NCBI GenBank assembly: GCA_030690985.1
Contig: JAUYFG010000075.1
Location: 1 to 62,154 of the forward strand
Length of the DNA stretch: 62,154 bases
From: Pseudomonadota bacterium
Lineage (GTDB): Bacteria > Pseudomonadota > Gammaproteobacteria > Burkholderiales > Thiobacillaceae
Direction of reading: 5' to 3'
Shown here piece by piece: positions 36,402 to 47,997 of the stretch. Position 1 is the first letter of the stretch. Each line of letters begins with the position of its first letter. The position numbers and the translations under genes were made by a program. Under the pieces are notes generated by a model. That model was given only the letters and a program-made list of their open reading frames with translations. It ran no database searches and was not told the DNA's origin.

Positions 36402-38492
36402 ATGTCCCGCAAGATACTCGTCACTTCCGCCCTGCCCTATGCGAACGGCAGCATCCACCTGGGCCATCTGGTCGAATACATCCAGACCGACATCTGGGCG
36501 CGCTTCCAGAAAATGCGCGGCCACGACTGCCGTTATGTCTGCGCCGATGACACGCACGGCACGCCGATCATGTTGCGGGCGGAGAAAGAAGGCATCACGC
36601 CGGAACAACTCATCGACCGCACCTGGCACGAGCACAAGCGTGATTTCGACGGCTTCCATGTCGAATTCGACAACTACTACTCCACCAACACGCCGGAAAC
36701 CCGGCATTACGCCGACACCATCTATAACCGCCTGAAAGAAGCCGGGCTGATCGAGGTGCGCACGATCGAACAGTTCTACGACCCGGTGAAAGAAATGTTC
36801 CTGCCGGATCGTTTCATCAAGGGCGAATGCCCCAAATGCCACGCCAAAGACCAGTACGGCGACAACTGCGAAGCCTGCGGCGCGGCCTATCAACCCACCG
36901 ATCTGATCGAGCCCTATTCCGCCGTCTCCGGCGCCAAGCCGGTGCGCAAGCAATCCGATCACCACTTCTTCAAGCTGTCCGACCCGCGCTGCGCCGACTT
37001 CCTCAAACACTGGACCGCCGACCCCGCGCACGTCCAGGCCGAAGCCGCCAACAAGCTGGACGAATGGCTGCAAGCCGGCCTCTCCGATTGGGACATCTCG
37101 CGCGACGCACCCTACTTCGGCTTTGAAATTCCGGGCGATGATGGCAAACCCACGGGCAAGTATTACTACGTCTGGCTGGATGCGCCGATCGGCTACATGG
37201 GCAGTTTCCAGAACTACTGCGACAAGCACGGACTGGATTTCGACGAATACTGGAAGCCGGATTCCACTGCTGAGGTCTACCACTTCATCGGCAAAGACAT
37301 CCTCTATTTCCACGCCCTGTTCTGGCCCGCCGAACTGCACCACGCCGGCTTCCGCACGCCGACCGGCGTGTTCTGCCACGGCTTCCTCACCGTCAACGGC
37401 CTGAAGATGTCGAAATCGCGCGGCACCTTCATCACCGCCGAAAGCTACCTCAACCACCTCAACCCGGAATGGCTGCGCTACTACTACGCCGCCAAACTGA
37501 ACGGTTCGATGGAAGACATCGACCTCAACCTGGAAGACTTCACCGCGCGCGTAAACAGCGACCTGGTCGGCAAGTACGTCAACATCGCCAGCCGTTGCGC
37601 AGGGTTTATCAGCAAGCGTTTCGGCGGCAAGCTGGGCGAAATCGACCGCGCGGCGACGGCCGAATACGAAACGGCATTCCAGGCGGGTGCTATCGCCAAC
37701 GCCTACGAAGAACGAGACTTCGGCCGCGCCTTGCGTGAAATCATGCGACTGGCCGATGTCGCCAACCAGTACATCGCCGAGAAAAAGCCCTGGGAGATGG
37801 CCAAGCAGGAAGGCCGCGAAACCGAACTGCACGAAGTCTGCTCCACCGCGATGACCCTGTTCCGCGACCTGACCCTGTACCTGAAACCCGTGCTACCCAA
37901 GCTGGCCGAACAGGTCGAAGCCTTTCTCAATATTCCGCCCCTGGCCTGGAGCGACAACTGGGCCGCCCTGCCCACCGGCCACGTCATCAACGACTACCAG
38001 CACCTGATGACCCGCATCGACCCGAAGAAAATCGAGACCATGGTTGAAGAAAACAAACAGAGCCTGGCGCCCGCGCCGGAAGCCGCGCCGGTCAGACATG
38101 CCGAGCACCAGCAGAACGAGGCCAAGGCCGAAGTCGCCGCCAGTGAAGAAAAATCAGCCTGGGAGTCGTTCATCGGCATCGACGATTTCACAAAAATCGA
38201 TCTGCGCATCGCCCGCATCGCCAACGCCGAACATGTCGAAGGCGCCGACAAGCTGCTCAAGCTCACGCTCGACCTGGGCCAGGAAACCCGCACCGTATTC
38301 GCCGGCATCAAGGCCGCTTACGCCCCGGAAACGCTGGTTGGCCGGCTCACCGTCATGGTCGCCAACCTGACCCCGCGCAAGATGAAATTCGGCCTCAGCG
38401 AAGGCATGGTGCTGGCCGCCAGCGACGAACGCGGCGGCCCCTTTCTGCTCGCTCCGGATAGCGGCGCACAACCGGGCATGCGCATCAAATAA
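36402..38492 (+). CDS. metG: Methionyl-tRNA synthetase
   Basis: 696 residues. The class I HIGH motif is in [15 protein letters not shown] near the N-terminus, the zinc knuckle is [18 protein letters not shown] (about 145-162), and KMSKS is KMSKSRGTF (about residue 334). A C-terminal tRNA-binding domain (about 595-696, [20 protein letters not shown]) follows a charged linker. Its TAA stop lies at the first base of the adjacent MITE-like element. Confidence 0.98.
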   Translation: MSRKILVTSALPYANGSIHLGHLVEYIQTDIWARFQKMRGHDCRYVCADDTHGTPIMLRAEKEGITPEQLIDRTWHEHKRDFDGFHVEFDNYYSTNTPETRHYADTIYNRLKEAGLIEVRTIEQFYDPVKEMFLPDRFIKGECPKCHAKDQYGDNCEACGAAYQPTDLIEPYSAVSGAKPVRKQSDHHFFKLSDPRCADFLKHWTADPAHVQAEAANKLDEWLQAGLSDWDISRDAPYFGFEIPGDDGKPTGKYYYVWLDAPIGYMGSFQNYCDKHGLDFDEYWKPDSTAEVYHFIGKDILYFHALFWPAELHHAGFRTPTGVFCHGFLTVNGLKMSKSRGTFITAESYLNHLNPEWLRYYYAAKLNGSMEDIDLNLEDFTARVNSDLVGKYVNIASRCAGFISKRFGGKLGEIDRAATAEYETAFQAGAIANAYEERDFGRALREIMRLADVANQYIAEKKPWEMAKQEGRETELHEVCSTAMTLFRDLTLYLKPVLPKLAEQVEAFLNIPPLAWSDNWAALPTGHVINDYQHLMTRIDPKKIETMVEENKQSLAPAPEAAPVRHAEHQQNEAKAEVAASEEKSAWESFIGIDDFTKIDLRIARIANAEHVEGADKLLKLTLDLGQETRTVFAGIKAAYAPETLVGRLTVMVANLTPRKMKFGLSEGMVLAASDERGGPFLLAPDSGAQPGMRIK

Positions 38493-38731
38493 TCCTAGAA
38501 ACCTCAGTTGAACGCGCCCGAGGGTGCGGTTTTCGGGTCGGCTGGCAAGGCGCGCCGACGCGCGGGGCCGTTTCCCGCAAGGAGGAGCAACGCGGCCAGA
38601 CGACCCGAAAACCGTGCAATCGGGCGCGTAGCGGCGTCACCCAATGGGTGAGCGCCATCGGAGGCGCTAACGCCAGCATCCTTGCGCCCTCACGAGGGCC
38701 AAGGAGCGGTCAACTGGGGTTCCTAGGATTA
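38490..38731. mobile_element. 242 bp MITE-like element, copy 2
   Basis: Ends TAATCCTAGAAACCTCAGTTGA (split as TAATCCTAGAA and ACCTCAGTTGA) and its inverse at 38710-38731, with three mismatches. Internally CGCGCCCGA at about 38512 pairs with TCGGGCGCG at about 38618, and GCGGTTTTCGGGTCG with CGACCCGAAAACCG, forming a long two-part hairpin; TCACCCAATGGGTGA is a further perfect palindrome. It matches copy 1 at 26771-27014. No protein-coding frame is credible. Confidence 0.83.
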
Positions 38732-38809
38732 TGCCCGCGCGGCGAGGTAGGCCGGGCGCCCCGCACTGGCTACAATCTCCCCACTTCAGCAACCTGAACG
38801 GAAACCCCC

Positions 38810-39346
38810 ATGAGCAACATCGACTATCTGGCCATCACCGCTTCCGGCGAAGACAAGGTCGGCCTGGTGCAGCGTTTCACCAATCGCATCGCCGAAGCCG
38901 GCGGCAATATCGAGGAATCCCGCATGGCGGTCCTGGGCGGCCAGTTCGCCATCCTGATGCTGATTTCCGGGCCCTGGAACGCGCTGACCAAGCTGGAAGA
39001 CCGGCTCGACCAGGTCGGCGACGAACTCGGCCTGTCGATCATCCACAAGCGCACCCGCCGGGCCGAACGCACGACACCGCTGGTGCCTTACCGCGTCAAT
39101 GTGGTGGCGATGGACCATCCCGGTATCGTCCACAGCCTGGCCGATTTCTTCGCGCGCCAGGGCATCAACATCGAAGAACTCACCACCGACACCTACCCCG
39201 CGCCGCACACCGGCACCCCCATGTTCTCGGTCAACATGACCGTCGGCGTGCCCGGTGACATGCACCTGCCGACCCTGCGCGGCGATTTCTTCGAGTACTG
39301 CGACAACCTCAACCTCGACGCGGTGATGGAACCGGCACGGGATTGA
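38810..39346 (+). CDS. GcvR-like tandem ACT-domain protein
   Basis: 178 residues with two ACT domains: about 4-75 (YLAITASGEDKVGLVQRFTN) and about 92-165 (VNVVAMDHPGIVHSLADFFA). E. coli GcvR has this architecture and antagonises GcvA in control of glycine cleavage. No gcv genes are nearby, so the partner is unknown. The start ATG follows GAACGGAAA. Confidence 0.85.
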   Translation: MSNIDYLAITASGEDKVGLVQRFTNRIAEAGGNIEESRMAVLGGQFAILMLISGPWNALTKLEDRLDQVGDELGLSIIHKRTRRAERTTPLVPYRVNVVAMDHPGIVHSLADFFARQGINIEELTTDTYPAPHTGTPMFSVNMTVGVPGDMHLPTLRGDFFEYCDNLNLDAVMEPARD

Positions 39347-39414
39347 ACACCCGCCAACCCGCATCCGCCCGCCCTGATGCGGGGCATGGCGGCCACGATC
39401 TCATCGCTCAAGGC

Positions 39415-39434
39415 ATAAATAATACGTAATTTAT
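39415..39434. promoter_or_regulatory. AT-rich dyad upstream of the NiCoT gene
   Basis: ATAAAT at 39415-39420 and ATTTAT at 39429-39434 are inverse, in a short AT-rich stretch amid GC-rich DNA, 53 bases before the transporter ATG. It could be a metal-regulator operator or part of the promoter. TCATAC at 39440 recalls half a NikR site, but the other half is not evident. Confidence 0.3.
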
Positions 39435-39487
39435 TTTCTTCATACCTCGGCGTACCATTCGGCGGGTACGCAGCCTGAGGAACCGCG

Positions 39488-40324
39488 ATGGAATATCTGC
39501 CGAATAACTTGCTCGCGCTCAGCATGTTGGTCTTCGTACTGGGCTTGAAGCACGGCTTTGATGCCGACCATCTCGCAACCATCGATGGACTGACCCGCTT
39601 CAACTCCCGCAAGAGACCGCAGATGGCGCGTTATTGCGGCGTCCTGTTTTCCCTGGGCCATGGCGTTGTGGTGGTGGCGATTGCCCTCGTCGTCAGCTTG
39701 CTGGCCCTTGGCTGGCAAACCCCGGAATGGCTGGAGTCGTTCGGCGCCTGGACCTCGATCTGTTTCCTCACCACCCTGGGTGTGCTCAACATCCATGCGG
39801 TGATCCAGTCTCACCCGACAGAATTGGTTCGGCCCATCGGTCTGAAAGGCCGTTTTCTGGGAAGACTGGCCCAAACCGCCAGCCCAGGACTGGTGGCACT
39901 TGTGGGTGCCCTGTTCGCCCTCTCCTTCGACACGATCAGCCAGACTGCCCTGTTCGCCCTGACCGCCAGTCAGTTCGGCGGCTGGCAGCCTGCGCTGCTA
40001 CTCGGCCTGTTGTTCGTGCTTGGCATGTTGGTGACCGATGGCATCAATGGCTTGTGGATTTCCCGTTTGATCCTGCGCGCCGACCAGATCGCGCTGATCG
40101 CTTCGCGCGTCATGAGCCTGGTGGTGGCGAGCCTCAGTCTCTTGGTGGCGGGATTCGGACTCGCCAGGCTCGCATGGCCAGCCCTGGGTACCTGGAGCGA
40201 AGGAAAGGAATTACTGTTCGGCCTGACCGTCGTGGGGGTGATCGCCGGCAGTTTCACCCTTGCGGTCTGGCTCACCCGCAGGACAGTCGACAACGCCGCC
40301 GTGACTGTGACTGTGACCGAGTGA
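39488..40324 (+). CDS. Nickel/cobalt permease, NiCoT (HoxN/NixA) family
   Basis: 278 residues with about eight hydrophobic segments. The family signature is LGLKHGFDADHLATIDGLTR in helix II, and LFSLGHGVVVV and LFALSFDTISQTALFALTA are the other conserved blocks. It imports Ni2+ or Co2+ across the inner membrane, for hydrogenase, urease or cobalamin. No such metalloenzyme genes are in this window. It is monocistronic. Confidence 0.92.
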   Translation: MEYLPNNLLALSMLVFVLGLKHGFDADHLATIDGLTRFNSRKRPQMARYCGVLFSLGHGVVVVAIALVVSLLALGWQTPEWLESFGAWTSICFLTTLGVLNIHAVIQSHPTELVRPIGLKGRFLGRLAQTASPGLVALVGALFALSFDTISQTALFALTASQFGGWQPALLLGLLFVLGMLVTDGINGLWISRLILRADQIALIASRVMSLVVASLSLLVAGFGLARLAWPALGTWSEGKELLFGLTVVGVIAGSFTLAVWLTRRTVDNAAVTVTVTE

Positions 40325-40380
40325 CGGCAACCGTTGCCACGCGCTTTCGGAGCATGGCAACCTGCGGTGGAACCGCTGCC

Positions 40381-41556
40381 TTACAGCGCGTCCAGCCCGC
40401 GCGCCAGGTCATTCCGCAAATCCACGACTGCTTCCAGACCTGCCGCGATGCGGATGAGGCCGTCGCCGATGCCGGCGGTGGCGCGTTGTTCCGGGGTCAT
40501 CCGGCTGTGGGTGGTGCTGGAGGGGTGGGTGATGGTGGTGCGGGTATCGCCCAGGTTGGCGGTGATGGACATGAGCCGAGTGGCGTCGATCACTTTCCAG
40601 GCGGCTTCCCTGCCACCCGCGACCTCGAAGGCGACGATGCCGCCACCGGTTTTCTGCTGGTTCATGGCGAGTTCATGTTGCGGGTGCGAGGGCAGGCCGG
40701 GGTAGAACACGCGCGCGACCTTGGGGTGCGCCTCCAGCCAGGTCGCCAGCTCCAGCGCATTCTCGGAATGCGCCCGCATTCTCAGGCCCAGCGTTTCCAG
40801 CCCCTTGTGCAGCACCCAGGCGTTGAACGCGGATAGCGTCGGGCCGGCGGTGCGCAGGAAGGTGTAGACGCCTTCCATCAGGTCTTTTTTTCCCAGCACG
40901 GCACCGCCCAGCACCCTGCCCTGCCCATCCAGATATTTGGTGGCGGAGTGGATGACGATGTCGGCCCCCAGTTCCAGCGGGCGTTGCAGGATCGGGGTGC
41001 AGAAGCAGTTGTCCACCGCCAGCCAAGCGCCGGCCGCGTGGGCGATGTCCGCCAGGGCGCGAATATCGCTGACTTCGGTGAGCGGGTTGGAGGGCGATTC
41101 GAGGAAGAACAAACGGGTGTTGGGCTTGATGGCCGCGCGCCATTCTTCCGGGTCGGTGGGCGAGACGAAGGTGGTCTCGACGCCAAAGCGGCTGAGGATG
41201 TTGCTGAACAGTTGCACCGTGGAACCGAAGATGGAGCGCGAGGCGACCACATGCTCGCCGGCTTTCATCAGGCCCATCACGGTGGCGAGGATGGCGGCCA
41301 TGCCGGAGGCGAAAGCGACGCAGCGCTCGGCGCCTTCGAGGGCGGCGAGGCGATCCTCGAACATGGTGACGCTGGGATTGGTGAAGCGCGCATAGATCGG
41401 CCCGGGCTCGGCGCCGGAAAAACGCGCGGCGGCCTCGGCGGCGCTGGCGAAGACGAAGCTGGAGGTGAGGTACATCGCCTCGGAATGCTCGTTGAACTGG
41501 CTGCGCTGGGTGCCGGCGCGAACCGCCAGGGTTTCGGGCTGGAAAGGCTCATTCAT
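40381..41556 (-). CDS. metZ: O-succinylhomoserine sulfhydrylase
   Basis: Makes homocysteine from O-succinylhomoserine and sulfide. 391 residues from MNEPFQPETLAVRAG (41556). The PLP lysine is K207 in IHSATKYLDGQGR; YARFTNPSVTMFEDRLAALEG is a Cys/Met-metabolism family block. It follows purF in the conserved purF-metZ order, here separated by a paired REP. Confidence 0.95.
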   Translation of the reverse strand: MNEPFQPETLAVRAGTQRSQFNEHSEAMYLTSSFVFASAAEAAARFSGAEPGPIYARFTNPSVTMFEDRLAALEGAERCVAFASGMAAILATVMGLMKAGEHVVASRSIFGSTVQLFSNILSRFGVETTFVSPTDPEEWRAAIKPNTRLFFLESPSNPLTEVSDIRALADIAHAAGAWLAVDNCFCTPILQRPLELGADIVIHSATKYLDGQGRVLGGAVLGKKDLMEGVYTFLRTAGPTLSAFNAWVLHKGLETLGLRMRAHSENALELATWLEAHPKVARVFYPGLPSHPQHELAMNQQKTGGGIVAFEVAGGREAAWKVIDATRLMSITANLGDTRTTITHPSSTTHSRMTPEQRATAGIGDGLIRIAAGLEAVVDLRNDLARGLDAL

Positions 41557-41574
41557 GATGTGTATCCGTATGAG

Positions 41575-41647
41575 GTAGGTTGGGCAAAGCGCAGCGTGCC
41601 CAACACACCACAGCAATGTTGGGCACGCTGCGCTTTGCCCAACCTAC
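41575..41647. repeat. Paired inverted REP (GTAGGTTGGGC family)
   Basis: GTAGGTTGGGCAAAGCGCAG at the left is mirrored by CTGCGCTTTGCCCAACCTAC at the right, with CGTGCCCAACA / TGTTGGGCACG inside, a nearly perfect 73-base palindrome. Related copies are at 10417-10545 and 50399-50431. Confidence 0.92.
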
Positions 41648-41657
41648 ATGCTACGAG

Positions 41658-43178
<1,521 letters not shown>

Positions 43179-43188
43179 GGAGAAAACC

Positions 43189-43677
43189 TCAATGGTATTG
43201 AATCAGGGCTGCCAACTCCGCCGGCAACCAGGGTTTGAGCTTGACGGCCGCCTGTTCCAGGTGCCCGTGGATCAGGGAAGCCTGCCAGGCATGTGTTTTG
43301 GGCAAGGCGGTCAACCCGGCCAACAGGGTCAGCATGAGCAGAAAGAAGATGCCGCGCGCCGCCCCGAACAGGCCGCCCAGCAGGCTGTCGTAGGGCCCCA
43401 TGCCAGCCACCTTGACCAGGCCCCCGAGCGCAGCGGCAAGCAGGCTGGCCGCAATCAGCACCGCCACGAAGATCACCACCAGCGCCGCCGCGTGGCTGAG
43501 CGCAGGGGCATCCAGGCCGGGTATCCAGGGAGCGAGCATGGGCGCGAACGATTTGGCGGCATAGAAGGCCGCGAACCAGGACAGCAGCGAAAGCACCTCG
43601 CGGGTCAGGCCGCGCATCAGGCCGAGGACGGCGGAAAACGTGAAGATTCCGAACGCGATCAGGTCCAGCGAACTCAT
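43189..43677 (-). CDS. cvpA: CvpA-family membrane protein
   Basis: 162 residues with four hydrophobic helices. LDLIAFGIFTFSAVLGLMRG begins helix I, and SWFAAFYAAKSFAP and GARGIFFLLMLTLLAG follow. CvpA is needed for colicin V production in E. coli and for envelope stress resistance elsewhere; its exact role is unknown. In the cluster SPOR-cvpA-purF. Confidence 0.93.
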   Translation of the reverse strand: MSSLDLIAFGIFTFSAVLGLMRGLTREVLSLLSWFAAFYAAKSFAPMLAPWIPGLDAPALSHAAALVVIFVAVLIAASLLAAALGGLVKVAGMGPYDSLLGGLFGAARGIFFLLMLTLLAGLTALPKTHAWQASLIHGHLEQAAVKLKPWLPAELAALIQYH

Positions 43678-43698
43678 GGTGGCAAACTCATGGCAACC

Positions 43699-44391
43699 TC
43701 ATGGCCCCAGCATGACCGAGGCAAAACCCTTGGCCTTGAGTTTGGCCTGCACTTCCAGCGCGCGATCTTTTTCTGGAATCGGCCCCACTCTCACCCGGTA
43801 TTGCCCATTGGAATCGGCCATGCCCACCTTGAAGCCGGCGGCGGCGACCTTCTCCTGCAATTGCCGGGCGTTGCTTTCGCTGGTGAACGCGCCCAGTTGC
43901 AGATAGAAACCGTGGCTGGCGAATGCGCCGGTTGGCTTGGGCAGGGGAGGCGGCGGCTTCACGGCGGCCTTGTCGAGTGCCTTCTCGGCCACCTTCTCGG
44001 CCACCTTATCGGCCACCTTCTCCACCGCTTTATCGGCATTGGCCTCGGCCTTGCCCGCAGTGGCTTCGACCGGCGCCGTGGCGGGAGCCGGCTTTGCAGC
44101 GGGAGCCGGCAAAGTAGGTTCGGCCGCTTGTGCCGGCGGTCCGTCCACCTCCACGGCGGCGGGCAGAGCGGGCGCTGTCTCGGGTGCGGCTTCGAATGCC
44201 GAGCTCGGTGCAGGAATGCGAATATCCACATCCGGCCCCAGCGGCCTCGGCTCGGGATCGAACAGCATGGGCAGGATCAGTACGGCGCTAAGCGCAATCG
44301 CGATGGCGCCCACCAGACGGCGCCGAGCACGACGACGCAATGCCATCTGGTCCTGCGTCAAAGTATTCTGGGTCGCTGCAATATCAGCCAT
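43699..44391 (-). CDS. SPOR-domain cell-division protein (DedD-like)
   Basis: 230 residues: a short cytoplasmic segment, one transmembrane helix (about 28-46, LVGAIAIALSAVLILPMLF), a proline/alanine-rich periplasmic linker with a run of AEKVADK-type repeats, and a C-terminal SPOR domain (about 155-228, GFYLQLGAFTSESNARQLQE) that binds denuded septal peptidoglycan. It overlaps folC by eight bases. Confidence 0.92.
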   Translation of the reverse strand: MADIAATQNTLTQDQMALRRRARRRLVGAIAIALSAVLILPMLFDPEPRPLGPDVDIRIPAPSSAFEAAPETAPALPAAVEVDGPPAQAAEPTLPAPAAKPAPATAPVEATAGKAEANADKAVEKVADKVAEKVAEKALDKAAVKPPPPLPKPTGAFASHGFYLQLGAFTSESNARQLQEKVAAAGFKVGMADSNGQYRVRVGPIPEKDRALEVQAKLKAKGFASVMLGP

Positions 44392-45685
44392 GCGGGTTCG
44401 TGGAGGGTGAAATAGCGGCCATCACCTCGGCCACGGTATGGAAGGAACCGAAGGCGGCGATTGTATCAGCCGGCCCCGCCAGCCGACACGCGGCTTGCCA
44501 TGCACTCGCGACATCGGCATGCACCTGATACTTGAGAGAACGTGCCGCCAGACGCTCGCCCAGCGCCGCGCCAGGCAGCCCGCGCGGACCGGTCAACCCG
44601 GCCACATGCCAGTAGGCGATGCGGGGTGCGAGCAGATCGATCACCCCGTCCACATCCTTGTCCGCCAGCATGGCGAATACGGCGTGGATGTTGCCTGTCG
44701 GTGCTGAGTTGGCAACTGAGTTGGCAACTGAGTCGGCAAGACTCGCGGCCAGCGCGCGCGCCGCATGCGGGTTGTGCGCCACATCGAGGATGCGCAGGGG
44801 TGCCTGCCCGACCACCTGGAAACGTCCGGGCTGACGCGCCGCCGCGATACCGGCGCGGATCGCCTGCATGGGCACGGGCAGGCGCTCGCGCAAGGCGTAC
44901 AGGGCGGCGATGGCGCAGGCCGCGTTGCCAAGCTGATGCAGGCCGGGCATGGCCGGACGCGGCAAGGCGGGAAATGCCGTCTCACGCACCCGGCAAGCCC
45001 AGCCGCTCTCCCCCACTTCGACCTGGATGTCCGGCCCCAGGCGCAGAAGATCGGCGCCGATGGCAGTGGCATGGTCGAGCAGGCTGGCCGGCGGATTCGC
45101 GTCGCCGCAGATGGCCGGACGGCCGCCCCGGTAGATGCCGGCCTTCTCGAAGCCGATCAGCTCGCGGGTGTCGCCGAGAAAAACCTGGTGGTCGAGGTCC
45201 ACACTGCTGACCACGGCGCAATCGGCATCCCACAGATTCACCGCATCGAGCCGGCCGCCCAGCCCCACTTCCAGTACGGCGACATCAATGCCGGCTTCCT
45301 GGAACAACCACAGCGCAGCCAGCGTGCCTTGCTCGAAATAGGTCAGGGGCGTAGCGCTGCGTGCGGCTTCGACCGCCGCCAGGGCGCGGCACAAGTCGGC
45401 ATCACTGGCCTCATTGCCCGCGATCCGAACCCGCTCGTTGTAGCGCAGCAGATGCGGCGAGGTATAACAGCCGACGCGATAGCCGGCCGCCTCCAGCATG
45501 GTTTCCAGATAGGCGCAGACGGAACCCTTGCCGTTGGTGCCCCCCACCGTGATGAGGGGAAAAACCGGATGCAACGCAAGTCGGTCGGCCACCTCACGGA
45601 CACGCTCCAGTCCGAGGACGATGGCGGTGACATTGCGCGCTTCGAGGTGAGCCAGCCAGCCGGCGAGGGTGGTTGGCTGGCCCAC
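44384..45685 (-). CDS. folC: Dihydrofolate/folylpolyglutamate synthase
   Basis: 433 residues. The ATP-binding P-loop is ITVGGTNGKGSVCAYLE (about 46-62), and VDLDHQVFLGDTRELIGFEK is the conserved Mur-ligase-type middle block. It adds glutamate to folates. A 12 bp direct repeat at about 44702-44740 (GAGTTGGCAACT units) inserts DSVANSVANS into a surface region. It starts one base after accD ends. Confidence 0.95.
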   Translation of the reverse strand: MGQPTTLAGWLAHLEARNVTAIVLGLERVREVADRLALHPVFPLITVGGTNGKGSVCAYLETMLEAAGYRVGCYTSPHLLRYNERVRIAGNEASDADLCRALAAVEAARSATPLTYFEQGTLAALWLFQEAGIDVAVLEVGLGGRLDAVNLWDADCAVVSSVDLDHQVFLGDTRELIGFEKAGIYRGGRPAICGDANPPASLLDHATAIGADLLRLGPDIQVEVGESGWACRVRETAFPALPRPAMPGLHQLGNAACAIAALYALRERLPVPMQAIRAGIAAARQPGRFQVVGQAPLRILDVAHNPHAARALAASLADSVANSVANSAPTGNIHAVFAMLADKDVDGVIDLLAPRIAYWHVAGLTGPRGLPGAALGERLAARSLKYQVHADVASAWQAACRLAGPADTIAAFGSFHTVAEVMAAISPSTNPHG

Positions 45686-45686
45686 G

Positions 45687-46553
45687 TCAGTTCGGCGTCG
45701 GCTTGCGCATGAGCTGCGCGCACATCCGTGCCAGCGCGCGCTTCATCTCGCGGCGGTCGATGATGCGATCGACAGCGCCGTGTTCCACCAGGAATTCGGC
45801 GCGCTGGAAGCCTTCCGGCAAGGTCTCGCGCACGGTCTGTTCGATCACGCGTGGGCCGGCGAAGCCGATCAGGGCCTTCGGCTCCGCCACGATCACATCG
45901 CCCAACATGGCGAAGCTGGCAGAAACACCGCCCATGGTCGGGTCGGTCAACACCGAGATGAACGGCAGGCGATTGGCGGAAAGCTGGGTCAACGCGGCCG
46001 AGGTCTTGGCCATCTGCATGAGCGAGGTCAAGCCTTCCTGCATGCGCGCGCCACCGCTGGCGGAAATACAGATGAACGGCTTCTTGTCGCGGATCGATGC
46101 CTCTACGCCACGCACGAAACGCTCGCCCACCACCGACCCCATCGAACCGCCCATGAAGCGGAACTCGAACGCCGCCATGGTCACCGGCACGCCCAGCATG
46201 GAACCTTCCATGACCACCAGAGCATCCTTTTCATCGGTCTCCCGGGTGGCATCGATGATCCGGTCGCTGTAACGCTTGCTGTCCTTGAATTTGAGCGAGT
46301 CCAGGGGCAGGACATTGGCGCCGATCTCGTTGCGGCCTTCCTCATCCAGCAGCAGGTCCAGCCGCTTGCGCGCGCCGATGCGCAGATGGTGGTTGCACTG
46401 CGGGCAGACATGCTGGCTTTGCCCCAGATCCGCCGCATAGAGCACGGCTTCACAGGAAGGGCACTTGTTCCAGATGCCCTCGGGCACCACTTTCTTGCTG
46501 GCTTCGACACGCCGCTTGATCTTCGGGGGAATAAGTTTCTGGAACCAGCTCAT
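45687..46553 (-). CDS. accD: Acetyl-CoA carboxylase carboxyltransferase beta subunit
   Basis: 288 residues. A four-cysteine zinc finger (C31, C34, C50, C53), then the crotonase-like carboxyltransferase domain with [20 protein letters not shown]. It forms the carboxyltransferase with AccA in fatty-acid synthesis. It follows trpA by 10 bases in the conserved trpA-accD-folC order. Confidence 0.98.
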   Translation of the reverse strand: MSWFQKLIPPKIKRRVEASKKVVPEGIWNKCPSCEAVLYAADLGQSQHVCPQCNHHLRIGARKRLDLLLDEEGRNEIGANVLPLDSLKFKDSKRYSDRIIDATRETDEKDALVVMEGSMLGVPVTMAAFEFRFMGGSMGSVVGERFVRGVEASIRDKKPFICISASGGARMQEGLTSLMQMAKTSAALTQLSANRLPFISVLTDPTMGGVSASFAMLGDVIVAEPKALIGFAGPRVIEQTVRETLPEGFQRAEFLVEHGAVDRIIDRREMKRALARMCAQLMRKPTPN

Positions 46554-46563
46554 GGCATTTCCT

Positions 46564-47361
46564 TTAGTTATCCAGGGCGGCGCGCACGCCGGCCACGAAA
46601 TTCTTCACGTTATCGAGCATCGCCTCGGGCGCGGATTGCTCGATCTCCTGCACGATGCGCGAACCGATCACCACCGCATCCGCCACCTCGGCCACCTGCC
46701 GCGCCGTTTCCGCGTCGCGAATGCCGAAGCCGACGCCCACCGGCAGGCCGGTCGCCGCATGGATGGCGGGCAGGCGCGCGGCAACTTCGCTCATGTCGAT
46801 GGTCGCAGCCCCGGTCACCCCTTTCAGCGAGACGTAATAGATGAAGCCGCGCGCCAGTTTCGCCACCGCCGCAACCCGCGCGACCGGCGTGGTCGGCGCC
46901 AACAGATAGATGTTGTCCAGCCCGGCGGCGGCACATTTCGCGGCGAACTCGGCGGATTCCTCGGGTGGGTAATCCACGGTCAGCACCCCATCCACCCCGG
47001 CGGCGGCGGCGGCGGCGCAAAAATTATCCCAACCCATCGCCTCGATCGGATTGGCATAGCCCATCAACACCACCGGCGTGGCGGCATTGGCCTTGCGGAA
47101 CTCCGCCACCATGCCCAGCACGTCGCGCAGTCCGACGCCGTGTTTCAACGCCCGCTCACTGGCCCGCTGGATGGTCGGCCCATCCGCCATCGGATCGGAA
47201 AACGGCACCCCCAGCTCCAGGATGTCGGCGCCGCCTTCGACCAGGGCATGCATCAAAGGCACCGTATTGGCCGGCGCCGGATCGCCGGCGGTAATGAAGG
47301 GAATCAGCGCCTTGCGGCCCTGGGCTTTGAGTTGAGTGAAGGTTAGGCCGATGCGACTCAT
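46564..47361 (-). CDS. trpA: Tryptophan synthase alpha chain
   Basis: 265-residue TIM barrel that releases indole from indole-3-glycerol phosphate. Catalytic E49 and D60 are in [17 protein letters not shown]. Normally it directly follows trpB; here 3.07 kb of accessory DNA separates them. A diverged copy of its first 14 codons and leader lies upstream at 47998-48044. Confidence 0.98.
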   Translation of the reverse strand: MSRIGLTFTQLKAQGRKALIPFITAGDPAPANTVPLMHALVEGGADILELGVPFSDPMADGPTIQRASERALKHGVGLRDVLGMVAEFRKANAATPVVLMGYANPIEAMGWDNFCAAAAAAGVDGVLTVDYPPEESAEFAAKCAAAGLDNIYLLAPTTPVARVAAVAKLARGFIYYVSLKGVTGAATIDMSEVAARLPAIHAATGLPVGVGFGIRDAETARQVAEVADAVVIGSRIVQEIEQSAPEAMLDNVKNFVAGVRAALDN

Positions 47362-47416
47362 GGGTTTTTTCCAGACAAAGAGGGTGTGTAACCGTCAGCT
47401 ACCCGATGTCACGCGG

Positions 47417-47743
47417 CTACCCGACGTCAATTATCTTGGCCGTTGCGCGGCGAGGTTGCCTGGTAGCGGATGTCTCGGCCAAACGGCCGGTAACGTATTT
47501 GTGGAGAACGCTTGCGATGAGCGTCTGGTAGGGCACCCCCTCTTCGAGCGCCTTGACTTGAATGTCGCTCAGATCGCCGGAGGACAGGCGTATGTTGATT
47601 CGGCGATCCTTGATGGCGGTAGCACGCGCGGCCGCCTTGAACTTCGCGATCTCGGCTTTGCCGGCAACGGACTTGAGTTGGCCTTTCTCGTAAGCGTCGA
47701 GGATTTCGAGTTCGTAATCGTCAATTACCGGCATCGGCTTCAC
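47417..47743 (-). CDS. Ribbon-helix-helix antitoxin of a type II pair
   Basis: About 108 residues (GTG at 47743, or 105 from the ATG at 47734). The C-terminal half, RINIRLSSGDLSDIQVKALEEG followed by VPYQTLIASVLHKYVTGRL, is a CopG-like ribbon-helix-helix of a widespread antitoxin family. Its start overlaps the end of the toxin-like fragment. The partner toxin is truncated, so the antitoxin seems orphaned. Confidence 0.82.
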   Translation of the reverse strand: MKPMPVIDDYELEILDAYEKGQLKSVAGKAEIAKFKAAARATAIKDRRINIRLSSGDLSDIQVKALEEGVPYQTLIASVLHKYVTGRLAETSATRQPRRATAKIIDVG

Positions 47744-47907
47744 CTTGATTCAGATAGTCCCTTGTTGCCTTGCGGCTCGGGATGATGGTCTTGAGGAAGA
47801 AATAGTCATCCTCTTCGACAAATGGCACCAGGTAGGCGTAGTTGTCACAAACGACCACGAGAACGCGCTGCCTAGGGTATTTCACCGGGTTCGGGTGAGC
47901 CAGCGCC
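47721..47907 (-). pseudogene. Toxin remnant, N-terminus lost at a REP
   Basis: The frame YPRQRVLVVVCDNYAYLVPF followed by LKTIIPSRKATRDYL is the C-terminal part of a small toxin that accompanies the adjacent antitoxin family; full members are about 90 residues. Only about 60 codons remain. The open frame continues upstream only through REP DNA and a copy of the trpA start, so the apparent 105-residue protein is a chance fusion. Function is probably lost. Confidence 0.75.
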
Positions 47908-47992
47908 GTAGGGCGGAAAAGCGGCTTTATCGCGCCTTCCGCCGGGATTGTCGGAAGGCGCCAGCATGAAGCCGCCGGCTTTTCCGACCTAC
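47908..47992. repeat. Paired inverted REP (GTAGGGCGGAAAAGCG family)
   Basis: The left arm GTAGGGCGGAAAAGCGGCTT and the right arm AAGCCGCCGGCTTTTCCGACCTAC (ending 47992) are inverted; the inner GCGCCTTCCGCC and GGAAGGCGCC also pair. It lies exactly at the truncation point of the toxin remnant. Confidence 0.82.
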
Positions 47993-47997
47993 CGTAC

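Noticed and set aside
38485-38679. 64-codon minus-strand frame after metG
   Set aside because: Lies inside the repeat element, the same shadow as in copy 1; no start signal.
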